Source: an uncultured Bacteroides sp.
Lineage (GTDB): Bacteria; Bacteroidota; Bacteroidia; Bacteroidales; Bacteroidaceae
NCBI GenBank assembly: GCA_900546645.1
Contig: URDR01000097.1
Span: 1-8,965 of the forward strand
Direction of reading: 5' to 3'
Length of the DNA: 8,965 nt
The notes under the pieces were generated by a model. It was given only the letters and a program-made list of their open reading frames with translations, searched no databases and was not told where the DNA came from. Positions 1 through 6,633 of this stretch are shown here, piece by piece. The number at the start of each line of letters is the position of its first letter. The first letter of the stretch is position 1. Position numbers and translations under genes: made by a program.

Positions 1-27
1 TTGTTTCTCTGTTAATTATCTCATAGC

Positions 28-624
28 TTGAAAGATACAATTTTTATTGTGTCTTTGAATGTGGCAATGCATTTCACTCCGGGTAAGAAGCAACTGCCAG
101 AAATGCCTCGCTTGGGTATGCGCATGATTCTGCCAGCTGAATATGACCAGATGACCTGGTTAGGTAGAGGTCCGCAGGAAAACTATGCAGATCGTAAAGA
201 CTTTGCAGCTATCGGTTTATACAGTGCAAGCGTATGGGATCAGTTCCATCCGTATGTGCGTGCGCAGGAAACAGCCAACAAGTGCGATGTGCGCTGGGTT
301 GCTTTGCGTAATCAGGCAGGCGAAGGTATGCTGGTTACCGGTGGAGAACCTCTAAGTGTAAGTGCATGGAATTCCCCGATGGAAGATTTCTTGTACCGTC
401 CGTTCGACAGCGGCCGTTTACATGGAGGAAGCATTGAAAAGAAAGACATGGTATGGTTGAATATTGACCATATGCAGATGGGAGTGGGAGGTGATAATAC
501 GTGGGGAGCTCAGGTTCATCCCGAATATACAATTACTCCGTGTGCATGGCAATATAGTTTCACTATCCAACCGTTGAATGCTCAAAGCGATGCGGTTGAA
601 TTGTCACATAAAGTTTGGTTTTAA
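28..624 (+). pseudogene. GH2 beta-galactosidase, C-terminal fragment only
   Basis: This 198-codon reading frame matches only the last domain of a GH2 beta-galactosidase (the Bgal_small_N region). Visible hallmarks are LPEMPRLGMRM (residues 23-33), WLGRGPQENYADR (44-56) and GGDNTWG (154-160). W159 is the probable equivalent of LacZ Trp999, which lines the sugar-binding site. A full enzyme is about 1000 residues. The sugar-binding, immunoglobulin-like and TIM-barrel domains, with both catalytic glutamates, are absent. The frame is stopped by TAA at 13-15, and the other two forward frames stop at 24-26 and 29-31, so no single frameshift reconnects it to the left edge. No ribosome binding site precedes the possible TTG (28), GTG (61) or ATG (67) starts. 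GH2-like sequence seems to begin around residues 8-13. I read it as a truncated, probably inactive remnant. A small stand-alone domain protein is less likely. It lies 89 bases before the GH63-like gene on the same strand. Confidence 0.72.
31..56. repeat. 11-bp hairpin at the GH2 breakpoint
   Basis: The arms AAAGATACAAT (31-41) and ATTGTGTCTTT (46-56) pair over 11 positions with one G-T wobble and a TTTT loop. The hairpin lies exactly where recognisable GH2 coding sequence begins and just after stops in all three forward frames. It is A/T-rich and has no long T run, so it is a weak candidate terminator. It could instead be the edge of an inserted or rearranged segment. Confidence 0.6.
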
Positions 625-713
625 ATAGAAGAAGTGGAGAAATCAGTTTGAGAGGAGACCTCGTTTCTTATCAGACTGGTTTCTTAATAATATGCAAACT
701 TAAAAGGAAATAT

Positions 714-2642
714 ATGAAAACAAATTTGATTAAAGCGTTTGCTGTTTCCGGGCTTATTGCCAGTTTTGCAGCTTGCGGTCAGCTTTCCGAAAAAGCCTCT
801 TCAAATGATTCTCGTTATGAGTTTGGTAATATTGTAGATATTGCTTATACTCCGGATGTTGCGGGCTATCAGAGAGGGTATAGAGGTCTTTTTACTGACG
901 CTGGCTCTTGGATGGGATTTACCCTTCCGCAAACAGATAAATGGATTAACGGAGTTTGTGGTCCGTTTAGTATTGATAATCGTATCTGGTTTGCGCAGTC
1001 GGTTGCTGAGGTAAACTTTATAGGTGAGTCTTCATCCTTTACTCCAGACTCTACTTCTTATTTCCCCGGTGAAGTTTATTTGTCGGCTTCTTCTCCGGCT
1101 GGGAAAATAACACAGCGTGTGAATTTTGTCAGCGCATCGACAGCGTTGCTGTGCATCGAATCGGATGTGAATAAAGGGTTCAGATTAACAGGTAAGGGAT
1201 GGGATAAAGATGTGCGCCTGGAAATAGGCGAACAGACCGTAACGGCTTATCATCCTAATGGTGAAGTCGTTCAGCTGGTATTTGCTTCGGGTGTAACTTT
1301 GCAGGGACTTGATGCTAATTATGAGGCAAAAACAGCCGGAGACTGTAATCAAGCTTATGTGGCCATTTCTTTTTATGCGTCAGCTAAAGAACTGCCTTCC
1401 GGAACAGAGAAAACGCTTGATATGTTGACTGATCCTCGTGTGAGCATAAAACAGAATGCTGAGCGTTGGGAAGGATACCTGTCTAAAATATTACGCGATG
1501 ATATGAAACCTGAGTACGACCGCATAGCTGCTAAATCGGCTGTAACGCTGATAGCCAATTGGCGTACACATCGTGAGGGGTTGCTTCATGACGGTATTGT
1601 TCCGAGCCATGCAGCCAGCTATTTTGTTGGTTATTGGGGGTGGGACAGCTGGCGTTCATCGGCTGCTTTGGCTCGTTTTGCCCCGGAAGTAGCAAAGAAT
1701 AATATCCGAGCTATATTTGATTATCAGTGGGAAGACGGTATGCTGATAGACTGTATGTATACTGACCCTGCTGAGAATAATGCACGCGACAGCAAGCCGC
1801 CTTTGGCTTCATGGGCGGTTGATGAAGTGTTTATTCACAATAATGACACTGCTTTTGTTCGTGAAATGTATCCGCAGTTGCTTAAATTTTATAAGTGGTG
1901 GTATGAGAAGCGTGACCACAACAAGAATGGTATGTGTGAGTTTGGTTCAACCGATGGAACCTTGGTGGCAGCCGGATGGGAGAGCGGAATGGATAATGCA
2001 ATCCGTTTTGATCATACCAAGATGCTGAAAAACGGTAAGGACGCTTGGAGTATGGATCAGGAAAATGTTGATTTGAATACTTATCTGGCTGTAGAAGCGC
2101 GTCTGTTGAAAAAATTTGCAGGAATTATCGGTGCAGAGTTCGATGGTCCCGATTACAGTGATAAGGTGGCAGATTACTTCTTTGATGAAAAAATGGGGTA
2201 TTTCTTTGACCGTCGCTTGAAGGATGGCAGTTTTATAGAAGAGCCGGCTTGTGAAGGATATACACCTTTCTGGGCAAAGATTGCTACGAAAGAACAGATG
2301 AAGAAAGCACTGGCGCTGTTGACTGATACGGCTAAGTTTTCTACTTATATTCCGTTCCCCACAGCTGCAGCCGATAACCCGAAGTGCGATCCTAACGGTT
2401 ACTGGAGAGGTCCTATCTGGCTTGATCAGACACACCTTGCTATTACCGGACTGCGTAATTACGGCTATAAGGATTTGGCAGACGAATACACACGTCAGGT
2501 ATTCGACCGTTGTGAGGGTTTGACCGGTGATGCTCCGATTCATGAAAACTATGGAACGCATACGGGGGAATTGTTGGAAGCACCTCACTTCAGCTGGAGT
2601 TCAGCTCATTTGCTGATGCTGTATGAAGATTACGGAAAGTGA
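714..2642 (+). CDS. GH63/trehalase-like (alpha/alpha)6 glycoside hydrolase, lipoprotein
   Basis: This is a 642-residue secreted glycosidase. The N-terminus is a lipoprotein signal: a lysine-containing n-region, a hydrophobic stretch and lipobox FAAC with Cys21 as the lipidated residue. Residues of about 25-250 look like a beta-sandwich, and about 260-640 an (alpha/alpha)6 barrel. Barrel hallmarks are WGWDSW (308-313), GWESGMDN (421-428) and HENYGTHTGE (610-619). By comparison with GH63 enzymes such as E. coli YgjK, D427 is the likely general acid and E611 the likely general base; both are present, so activity is expected. The related GH37 trehalase and MGH1-like families share this fold, and the substrate cannot be read from sequence. 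The ATG at 714 is preferred over an open frame from 615, because it starts the signal peptide and follows AAGGAAA. No promoter is visible in the 89-base gap after the GH2 fragment, which suggests transcription from upstream in a glycan-use locus. Confidence 0.88.
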   Translation: MKTNLIKAFAVSGLIASFAACGQLSEKASSNDSRYEFGNIVDIAYTPDVAGYQRGYRGLFTDAGSWMGFTLPQTDKWINGVCGPFSIDNRIWFAQSVAEVNFIGESSSFTPDSTSYFPGEVYLSASSPAGKITQRVNFVSASTALLCIESDVNKGFRLTGKGWDKDVRLEIGEQTVTAYHPNGEVVQLVFASGVTLQGLDANYEAKTAGDCNQAYVAISFYASAKELPSGTEKTLDMLTDPRVSIKQNAERWEGYLSKILRDDMKPEYDRIAAKSAVTLIANWRTHREGLLHDGIVPSHAASYFVGYWGWDSWRSSAALARFAPEVAKNNIRAIFDYQWEDGMLIDCMYTDPAENNARDSKPPLASWAVDEVFIHNNDTAFVREMYPQLLKFYKWWYEKRDHNKNGMCEFGSTDGTLVAAGWESGMDNAIRFDHTKMLKNGKDAWSMDQENVDLNTYLAVEARLLKKFAGIIGAEFDGPDYSDKVADYFFDEKMGYFFDRRLKDGSFIEEPACEGYTPFWAKIATKEQMKKALALLTDTAKFSTYIPFPTAAADNPKCDPNGYWRGPIWLDQTHLAITGLRNYGYKDLADEYTRQVFDRCEGLTGDAPIHENYGTHTGELLEAPHFSWSSAHLLMLYEDYGK

Positions 2643-2756
2643 TTTTTCTTTTGCTGAAAGTCTGATGAATTTCGATTATTCAGTTGATTACTCGGACTTA
2701 GGTTCTGTATAGTAACCCTTGTGGTTTAGTTTCGCTGCTTTGTCGGCGAAAGAAAA

Positions 2757-2792
2757 AACGCCTTGACATCTCGTTTGAGAAGTCGAGGCGTT
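2757..2792 (-). terminator. strong intrinsic terminator, bidirectional
   Basis: A 16-position stem (2757-2772 with 2777-2792, one G-T wobble and one A-A mismatch) closes on a GTTT loop. On the minus strand it is followed by a six-T run (the A run at 2753-2758), so it should end the acyl-CoA synthetase transcript. On the plus strand it is followed by TTCTATTTG and may also stop the GH63 transcript. A smaller 7-bp stem (2731-2737 with 2744-2750) lies just to its left. Nothing else was seen in 2643-2730. Confidence 0.8.
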
Positions 2793-2803
2793 TCTATTTG
2801 TAT

Positions 2804-2838
2804 GTCAAGGTGTTTTTGGGGAAACACCTTGACGTTTT
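2804..2838 (+). terminator. second intrinsic terminator in the convergent gap
   Basis: A perfect 12-bp stem (GTCAAGGTGTTT at 2804-2815 with AAACACCTTGAC at 2822-2833) has a six-base loop. It is followed on the plus strand by GTTTTAT. It lies 11 bases past the first hairpin and is best placed to stop read-through from the GH63-like gene into the opposite gene. It ends about 25 bases from the stop codon of the acyl-CoA synthetase. Confidence 0.75.
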
Positions 2839-2858
2839 ATCTGTTGCAGGTTACAGAC

Positions 2859-4514
2859 TTATTTTTCGCTTTTTTGTCTGATTTCCACTCGTCTGATCTT
2901 TCCGCTGATGGTTTTGGGCAACTCATCAACAAATTCAATTACACGCGGATACTTATAAGGAGCCGTAACCCGTTTTACATGATCCTGCAGCTCTCTTATC
3001 AGCGCCTCATTGGCTTTGTCTTTATAGTTAGGAGCCAGTACGATGGTAGCCTTGACCACCTGTCCGCGAATTTCATCGGGAACTCCGGTTATGGCACATT
3101 CCACTACGGCAGGATGCGTCATCAGAGCACTTTCCACTTCGAAAGGTCCGATGCGGTAGCCGGAACTCTTAATGACATCATCGGCACGTCCCACGAACCA
3201 GTAATATCCGTCTTCATCACGCCATGCCACGTCGCCGGTATAATAAATACCGTCGTGCCATGCTTCGTGAGTCAGTTTCTCTGCCCGGTAATACTCCTTG
3301 AACAGTCCCAGTGGTTTGCCTTTATCAGTACGAACAACGATTTGTCCCTGTTCTCCATCTTCTGCCGGGCGTCCGTCAGGTTTCAACAGGTCAATGTGAT
3401 ATTGTGGATTAGGCACTCCCATACTTCCCGGTTTAGGTTCCATCCAGGGGAAGGTAGCTAAAGTAAGAGCCGTCTCGGTCTGTCCGAAACCTTCCATCAG
3501 GCGGATACCGGTAATTTTCTTAAAGGTGTCGTATACCGAATAATTCAAAGCTTCGCCTGCTGTGGTGCAATACTCTAAAGAAGAAAGATCGTACTTGGAA
3601 AGGTCCTCACGAATCAAAAACCGATAAATAGTAGGAGGGGCGCAGAGTGAAGTGATATGGTAATCGTGGATTTTCTGTAAGATGTCGGCTGGTGTAAATT
3701 TTTCGTGATCGTAAACAAATATGTTGGCTCCGGCAATCATTTGTCCGTACAATTTACCCCATACTGCTTTTCCCCATCCGGTATCGGCAATGGTAAGGTG
3801 CAGGCTGTTTTCGTGTAGATTGTGCCAGAAACTTCCGGTGGCAATGTGTCCTAAGGGATAAGTGAAATCATGTGCCACCATTTTAGGTTCGCCTGTAGTT
3901 CCGGAAGTAAAATACATAAGTGAGATGTCTTCATTGCTGTTCACTTGCTCCGGGCGTATAAACGGAGCTGCTTGTTCTATTCCTTTATGGAAGTCTTCGA
4001 ATCCATCCGGATATTCAGGTCCCACACTGACCAGTTTTTCCACTGTAGGCGATTCAGGAAGAGAAGCTGTTATATGGTCGGTGATAACCTTTTCACCGGC
4101 AGCGACAATCATCTTGATGTCAGCAGCATTGCAGCGGTATACAATATCTTTTTTCGTGAGCAGGTGAGTGGCGGGAATTACCACAGCCCCCAGCTTGTGG
4201 AGGGCGATAATGGAAAACCAGAATTCATAGCGGCGCTTCAGAATTAGCATCACTTTGTCTCCCCGGTTTATACCGAGGCTTTGGAAATAGGAAGCCGTCA
4301 TGTCTGTATATTTCTTCAGGTCGGCATATGTAAACTGGATGTGTTCTCCCTTGTCGTTCGTCCAAAGCAATGCGTTTTTAGTAGGCTGTTCAGCAGCCCA
4401 TGCGTCCACCACATCATATCCGAAGTTAAAGTGACTGGGAACTTTGATTTTGAAATTTTTTATGAAGTCCTCTTGCGAGGAAAAGTGCGTCTGTTCTAAA
4501 AATCTTTCTAACAT
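2859..4514 (-). CDS. AMP-forming acyl-CoA synthetase (ANL superfamily, medium-chain type)
   Basis: The product is a 551-residue cytoplasmic enzyme that should activate a carboxylic acid with ATP to an acyl-adenylate and pass it to CoA. All ANL core motifs are present: YFTSGTTGEPKMV (201-213, phosphate-binding loop), EGFGQTET (341-348), YYTGD (424-428), GRADDVIKSSGYRIGPFEVE (442-461) and PKTISGKI (533-540) with K539 as the adenylation lysine. Length and the region before the phosphate loop resemble the ACSM/medium-chain group more than true acetyl-CoA synthetase. The actual acid could be acetate, propionate, a branched or aromatic acid, and sequence alone does not decide. The gene lies 48 bases after the XRE-cupin regulator on the same strand with no promoter-like sequence between, so the two are probably co-transcribed. 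The regulator may sense the substrate or product (inference). Its transcript ends at the hairpins near 2757-2833. Confidence 0.93.
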   Translation of the reverse strand: MLERFLEQTHFSSQEDFIKNFKIKVPSHFNFGYDVVDAWAAEQPTKNALLWTNDKGEHIQFTYADLKKYTDMTASYFQSLGINRGDKVMLILKRRYEFWFSIIALHKLGAVVIPATHLLTKKDIVYRCNAADIKMIVAAGEKVITDHITASLPESPTVEKLVSVGPEYPDGFEDFHKGIEQAAPFIRPEQVNSNEDISLMYFTSGTTGEPKMVAHDFTYPLGHIATGSFWHNLHENSLHLTIADTGWGKAVWGKLYGQMIAGANIFVYDHEKFTPADILQKIHDYHITSLCAPPTIYRFLIREDLSKYDLSSLEYCTTAGEALNYSVYDTFKKITGIRLMEGFGQTETALTLATFPWMEPKPGSMGVPNPQYHIDLLKPDGRPAEDGEQGQIVVRTDKGKPLGLFKEYYRAEKLTHEAWHDGIYYTGDVAWRDEDGYYWFVGRADDVIKSSGYRIGPFEVESALMTHPAVVECAITGVPDEIRGQVVKATIVLAPNYKDKANEALIRELQDHVKRVTAPYKYPRVIEFVDELPKTISGKIRRVEIRQKSEK

Positions 4515-4562
4515 GGTTGTATCAGTTTTTGTCTTCTCTGTAAATAGATGTATCCTCGTTTT

Positions 4563-5120
4563 TTATTGCATTACGATAGCCAGGAACTTAACCGTTTTTC
4601 CGTCCAGCGCTTTCATGCCATGTGGCAGAGAAGAATCAAAGTAGAGGCAGTCTCCCGGATTCAGAATCAATTCTTTTCCGTTGATGTTCAACTGCATCCG
4701 GCCTTCTATGACCAGGTTGAATTCTTGACCGGCATGAGTGTTGTAATAAATCGGTGTATCCTCCGGTTTGGCCTCCACGGTAACAATAAACGGATCAGCC
4801 TTGCGGCTGCGGAAGCCTGATGCCAGTGACTCATATTTATATGCTTTAGTGCGTTCTACAGAAATGCCCGTACCTTTGCGGGTGAGGAAGTAGGCACTCA
4901 TTTTGGGCTCTTCACCAAACATCAGTACGTCTAATGGTATATTAAATCGTCGGGCTATTTGCTGTAAAGTACTGACCGCAATATCTGTTTCTCCCTCTTC
5001 TATTTTACGGTATTGTTCTGTATCCAGTCCTGAGTCGGCAGCCATTTGCTCAATGCTCAAGTCTAAAGCGTCACGCAGTCCGCGTACTCGCTCGCCTATT
5101 TGTCTGATTTGTTCGTTCAT
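4563..5120 (-). CDS. XRE-family HTH regulator with C-terminal cupin domain
   Basis: This 185-residue protein joins a helix-turn-helix domain (about residues 5-68; recognition region around EQMAADSGLDTEQYRKIE) to a small cupin barrel (about 108-183). Cupin motif 1 shows H129, E133 and G140. Motif 2 is PGDCLYFDSSLPHG (155-168) with H167. One His of the classical motif-1 pair is not seen, so metal binding is uncertain. Proteins of this design bind operator DNA as dimers and respond to a small ligand in the cupin pocket. It is the first gene of a two-gene unit with the acyl-CoA synthetase, which suggests local control of that gene. An inverted repeat over its -7 box (5136-5156) and a 22-bp palindrome (5179-5200) are candidate autoregulatory sites. 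The ligand is unknown. Confidence 0.92.
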   Translation of the reverse strand: MNEQIRQIGERVRGLRDALDLSIEQMAADSGLDTEQYRKIEEGETDIAVSTLQQIARRFNIPLDVLMFGEEPKMSAYFLTRKGTGISVERTKAYKYESLASGFRSRKADPFIVTVEAKPEDTPIYYNTHAGQEFNLVIEGRMQLNINGKELILNPGDCLYFDSSLPHGMKALDGKTVKFLAIVMQ

Positions 5121-5135
5121 AATGTGAATTGTTTG

Positions 5136-5156
5136 CTTTCGTCAAATTTACGAAAG
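5136..5156. promoter_or_regulatory. inverted repeat over the regulator promoter, candidate operator
   Basis: CTTTCG (5136-5141) and CGAAAG (5151-5156) form a perfect 6-9-6 inverted repeat. Its spacer contains the -7 box of the XRE-cupin gene. A third CGAAAG is found at 5282-5287, near the predicted start of the divergent transcript. The geometry suits a dimeric HTH repressor, but binding is inference. Confidence 0.4.
5143..5150 (-). promoter_or_regulatory. -7 box of the XRE-cupin/acyl-CoA synthetase operon
   Basis: Read on the minus strand this is TAAATTTG, a full match to the Bacteroidota -7 consensus TAnnTTTG, 23 bases before the regulator start codon. No convincing TTTG is found at the -33 distance, so the promoter may be weak or regulated. 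Confidence 0.5.
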
Positions 5157-5178
5157 TATTTTATAACAGAAAGCGAAA

Positions 5179-5200
5179 AAGCTGAAAAAGTTTTCAGCTT
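5179..5200. repeat. 22-bp palindrome in the divergent promoter region
   Basis: AAGCTGAAAA (5179-5188) and TTTTCAGCTT (5191-5200) are perfect inverted copies separated by AG. The site lies upstream of both divergent promoters. A two-base centre is too tight for a good RNA hairpin, and the flanks lack a terminator-like T run, so a protein-binding site is likelier than a terminator. Confidence 0.5.
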
Positions 5201-5246
5201 AATGCAGGAAATGCAAGGTGAGGGGTATCATTTGTACGGTAAATGC

Positions 5247-5276
5247 TTTGTGAAATCATGAAAAGCCGTATCTTTG
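5247..5276 (+). promoter_or_regulatory. promoter of the TlpA-like lipoprotein gene
   Basis: TTTG (5247-5250) and TATCTTTG (5269-5276) are separated by 18 bases and match the Bacteroidota -33/-7 pattern. A start near 5282 gives a leader of about 40 bases before the ATG at 5323. Confidence 0.7.
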
Positions 5277-5322
5277 CAACTCGAAAGTTTGATTTATATT
5301 TGATTTCTAAATGAATAGAGCA

Positions 5323-6468
5323 ATGAATAAAAAGGTTTATGTCATAGCAGCATTGCTGTCGGCCGGATTGGTAGCTTGCAACAATGAACCTGTTTTTAAG
5401 GTAGAGGGTGAAGTGACCGGAGCTGCCGACAAAATGTTGTATCTGGAACAGAGTGGTCTGGAAGGTATTGTTCCGCTTGATTCTGTGGAATTGGGAACAA
5501 GCGGTACGTTCAGCATGACAGGTAAACGCCCGGTTTCACCGGATTTTTATCGTTTGCGTATTGAGAATAAAGTGATTAATTTTTCAGTCGATTCAACCGA
5601 AACAGTCGTTGTACATACTGATTATCCGACGTTTGCAACTCAGTACCGTATTGAGGGCTCAGAGACAAATCAGAAGATTAAGGAACTGTCATTGAAACAG
5701 GCTGACCTGCAGCAAAAAGTAACCCAGCTGGGACGCTCCGGACTTCCTGCCGGAATAGCGCAAGACAGTTTGGTCAAACTGGTAAGCGACTATAAAAAAG
5801 ATATCCAGCGTAATTATATATTTGCTGCGCCTAATAAGCCTTATGCTTATTTTGCCTTGTTCCAGCAGCTGAACGGATATATGATTTTCGATCCCTTGAC
5901 CAGCAAGGACGATGTAAAGTGTTTTGCAGCTGTTGCAACCAGCTTGAATAATCAGTATCCTCATGCCGACCGTTCACGCAATCTTTATAATATGGTTATA
6001 AAAGGGATGAAAAACACCCGCGCTCCTAAAACCACTCCGATGGAGATACCGGCTGATAAGGTGCAGGAAACATCTATTATCGATATTGCTTTGAATGATT
6101 TGAAAGGAAATACACGTCGTCTTACCGATTTGAAAGGTAAAGTTGTATTGATTGACTTTACAGCTTATGCCACCCCGACTTCGGGTGCCCGCAATCTGCT
6201 GTTGCGCGAGCTGTATGAAAAGTATGCATCAAAGGGGCTGGAAATTTATCAAGTTTCGTTGGATTCAGATGAGCATTTCTGGAAGACAGCTGCCGATAAC
6301 TTGCCGTGGACTTGTGTTCGCGACCCGCAGGGAGTTTATTCCAGTGTGGTAAGCCTGTATGGTGTAACTCAGCTGCCCACAGCATTCTTGGCAAATCGGA
6401 ACAATGAACTAAGTGTTCGTCTGGATGAAAAAACCGATTTGGAAGAAGCAATTAAGAAATTATTGTAA
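5323..6468 (+). CDS. TlpA-like thioredoxin-fold lipoprotein (DUF4369 type) lacking CxxC
   Basis: This is a 381-residue envelope protein. The signal peptide ends in lipobox LVAC with Cys19. Residues of about 23-115 resemble the beta-rich DUF4369 domain found before many Bacteroidales thioredoxin-like proteins. A helical linker follows, and about 245-381 form a thioredoxin/AhpC-TSA-like fold. At the active site the usual WCxxC position reads ATPTS, with T284-P285-T286-S287 where C-x-x-C should be. The cis-proline loop QLPTAF is kept. The only other cysteines are in KCFAA and WTCVRD, so disulfide exchange of the normal kind is not expected. A binding, scaffold or stress role is possible, but the function is unknown. 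ATG 5323 is preferred to ATG 5311, because it begins directly with the Lys-rich signal start; an upstream start would add only four residues. The gene has its own promoter and stands alone. Confidence 0.85.
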   Translation: MNKKVYVIAALLSAGLVACNNEPVFKVEGEVTGAADKMLYLEQSGLEGIVPLDSVELGTSGTFSMTGKRPVSPDFYRLRIENKVINFSVDSTETVVVHTDYPTFATQYRIEGSETNQKIKELSLKQADLQQKVTQLGRSGLPAGIAQDSLVKLVSDYKKDIQRNYIFAAPNKPYAYFALFQQLNGYMIFDPLTSKDDVKCFAAVATSLNNQYPHADRSRNLYNMVIKGMKNTRAPKTTPMEIPADKVQETSIIDIALNDLKGNTRRLTDLKGKVVLIDFTAYATPTSGARNLLLRELYEKYASKGLEIYQVSLDSDEHFWKTAADNLPWTCVRDPQGVYSSVVSLYGVTQLPTAFLANRNNELSVRLDEKTDLEEAIKKLL

Positions 6469-6495
6469 GATGTTGAAAAGCATGTGAAAATAGGC

Positions 6496-6526
6496 TTGAC
6501 TGATATCGTAAAAAGTCTTATCTTTG
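6496..6526 (+). promoter_or_regulatory. greA promoter
   Basis: TTG (6496-6498) and TATCTTTG (6519-6526), 20 bases apart, fit the Bacteroidota consensus. The predicted start is about 6531-6535, roughly 100 bases before greA. No better -7 box lies between this promoter and the greA start codon. Confidence 0.65.
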
Positions 6527-6531
6527 CCAAG

Positions 6532-6583
6532 CATAAAAAAGGAAGGGTTCCGACATAATTGAACATGTCGGAATTCTTTTTTG
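6532..6583 (+). ncRNA. candidate short greA leader RNA (GraL-like)
   Basis: A transcript starting near 6532 and stopping at the T run ending at 6582 would be about 50 bases long and consist almost wholly of one hairpin. In E. coli, termination inside the greA leader yields short GraL RNAs of similar size. The analogy is architectural and no sequence similarity is claimed. Existence and ends are predicted only. Confidence 0.3.
6536..6582 (+). terminator. terminator/attenuator hairpin in the greA leader
   Basis: The core stem TTCCGACAT (6548-6556) with ATGTCGGAA (6565-6573) is 9 bp and perfect, with an eight-base loop. The stem can extend past a GGG bulge through GAA/TTC and then an A run against the T run (6577-6582). 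This is the form of an intrinsic terminator. It could end the lipoprotein transcript from upstream, and it also lies just downstream of the greA promoter, so greA expression should depend on read-through. Confidence 0.7.
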
Positions 6584-6621
6584 TTTTATAGGACAGAATA
6601 TATATTAATAAACGAATATTT

Positions 6622-6627
6622 AGGAGG
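6622..6627 (+). promoter_or_regulatory. strong Shine-Dalgarno site of greA
   Basis: AGGAGG lies 6 bases before the greA ATG. It fixes the start codon and stands out because no other gene in this window has so complete a site; Bacteroidota usually rely on A-rich leaders instead. Confidence 0.8.
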
Positions 6628-6633
6628 AAAATT

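Noticed and set aside
615..713. N-terminal extension of the GH63-like gene from 615
   Set aside because: The extension overlaps the GH2 fragment, has no ribosome binding site, and would bury the lipoprotein signal peptide that starts at 714.
1947..2588. 213-codon minus-strand open frame
   Set aside because: It is antisense to the conserved catalytic half of the GH63-like gene, has a cysteine-rich low-quality translation and no promoter; it is a shadow of the real frame.
2763..3461. 232-codon plus-strand open frame
   Set aside because: It lies almost wholly antisense to the acyl-CoA synthetase, has no recognisable domain and begins inside a terminator hairpin.
5221..5322. Possible riboswitch or leader peptide before the lipoprotein gene
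   Set aside because: The predicted leader is only about 40 bases with no strong fold and no short reading frame of note.
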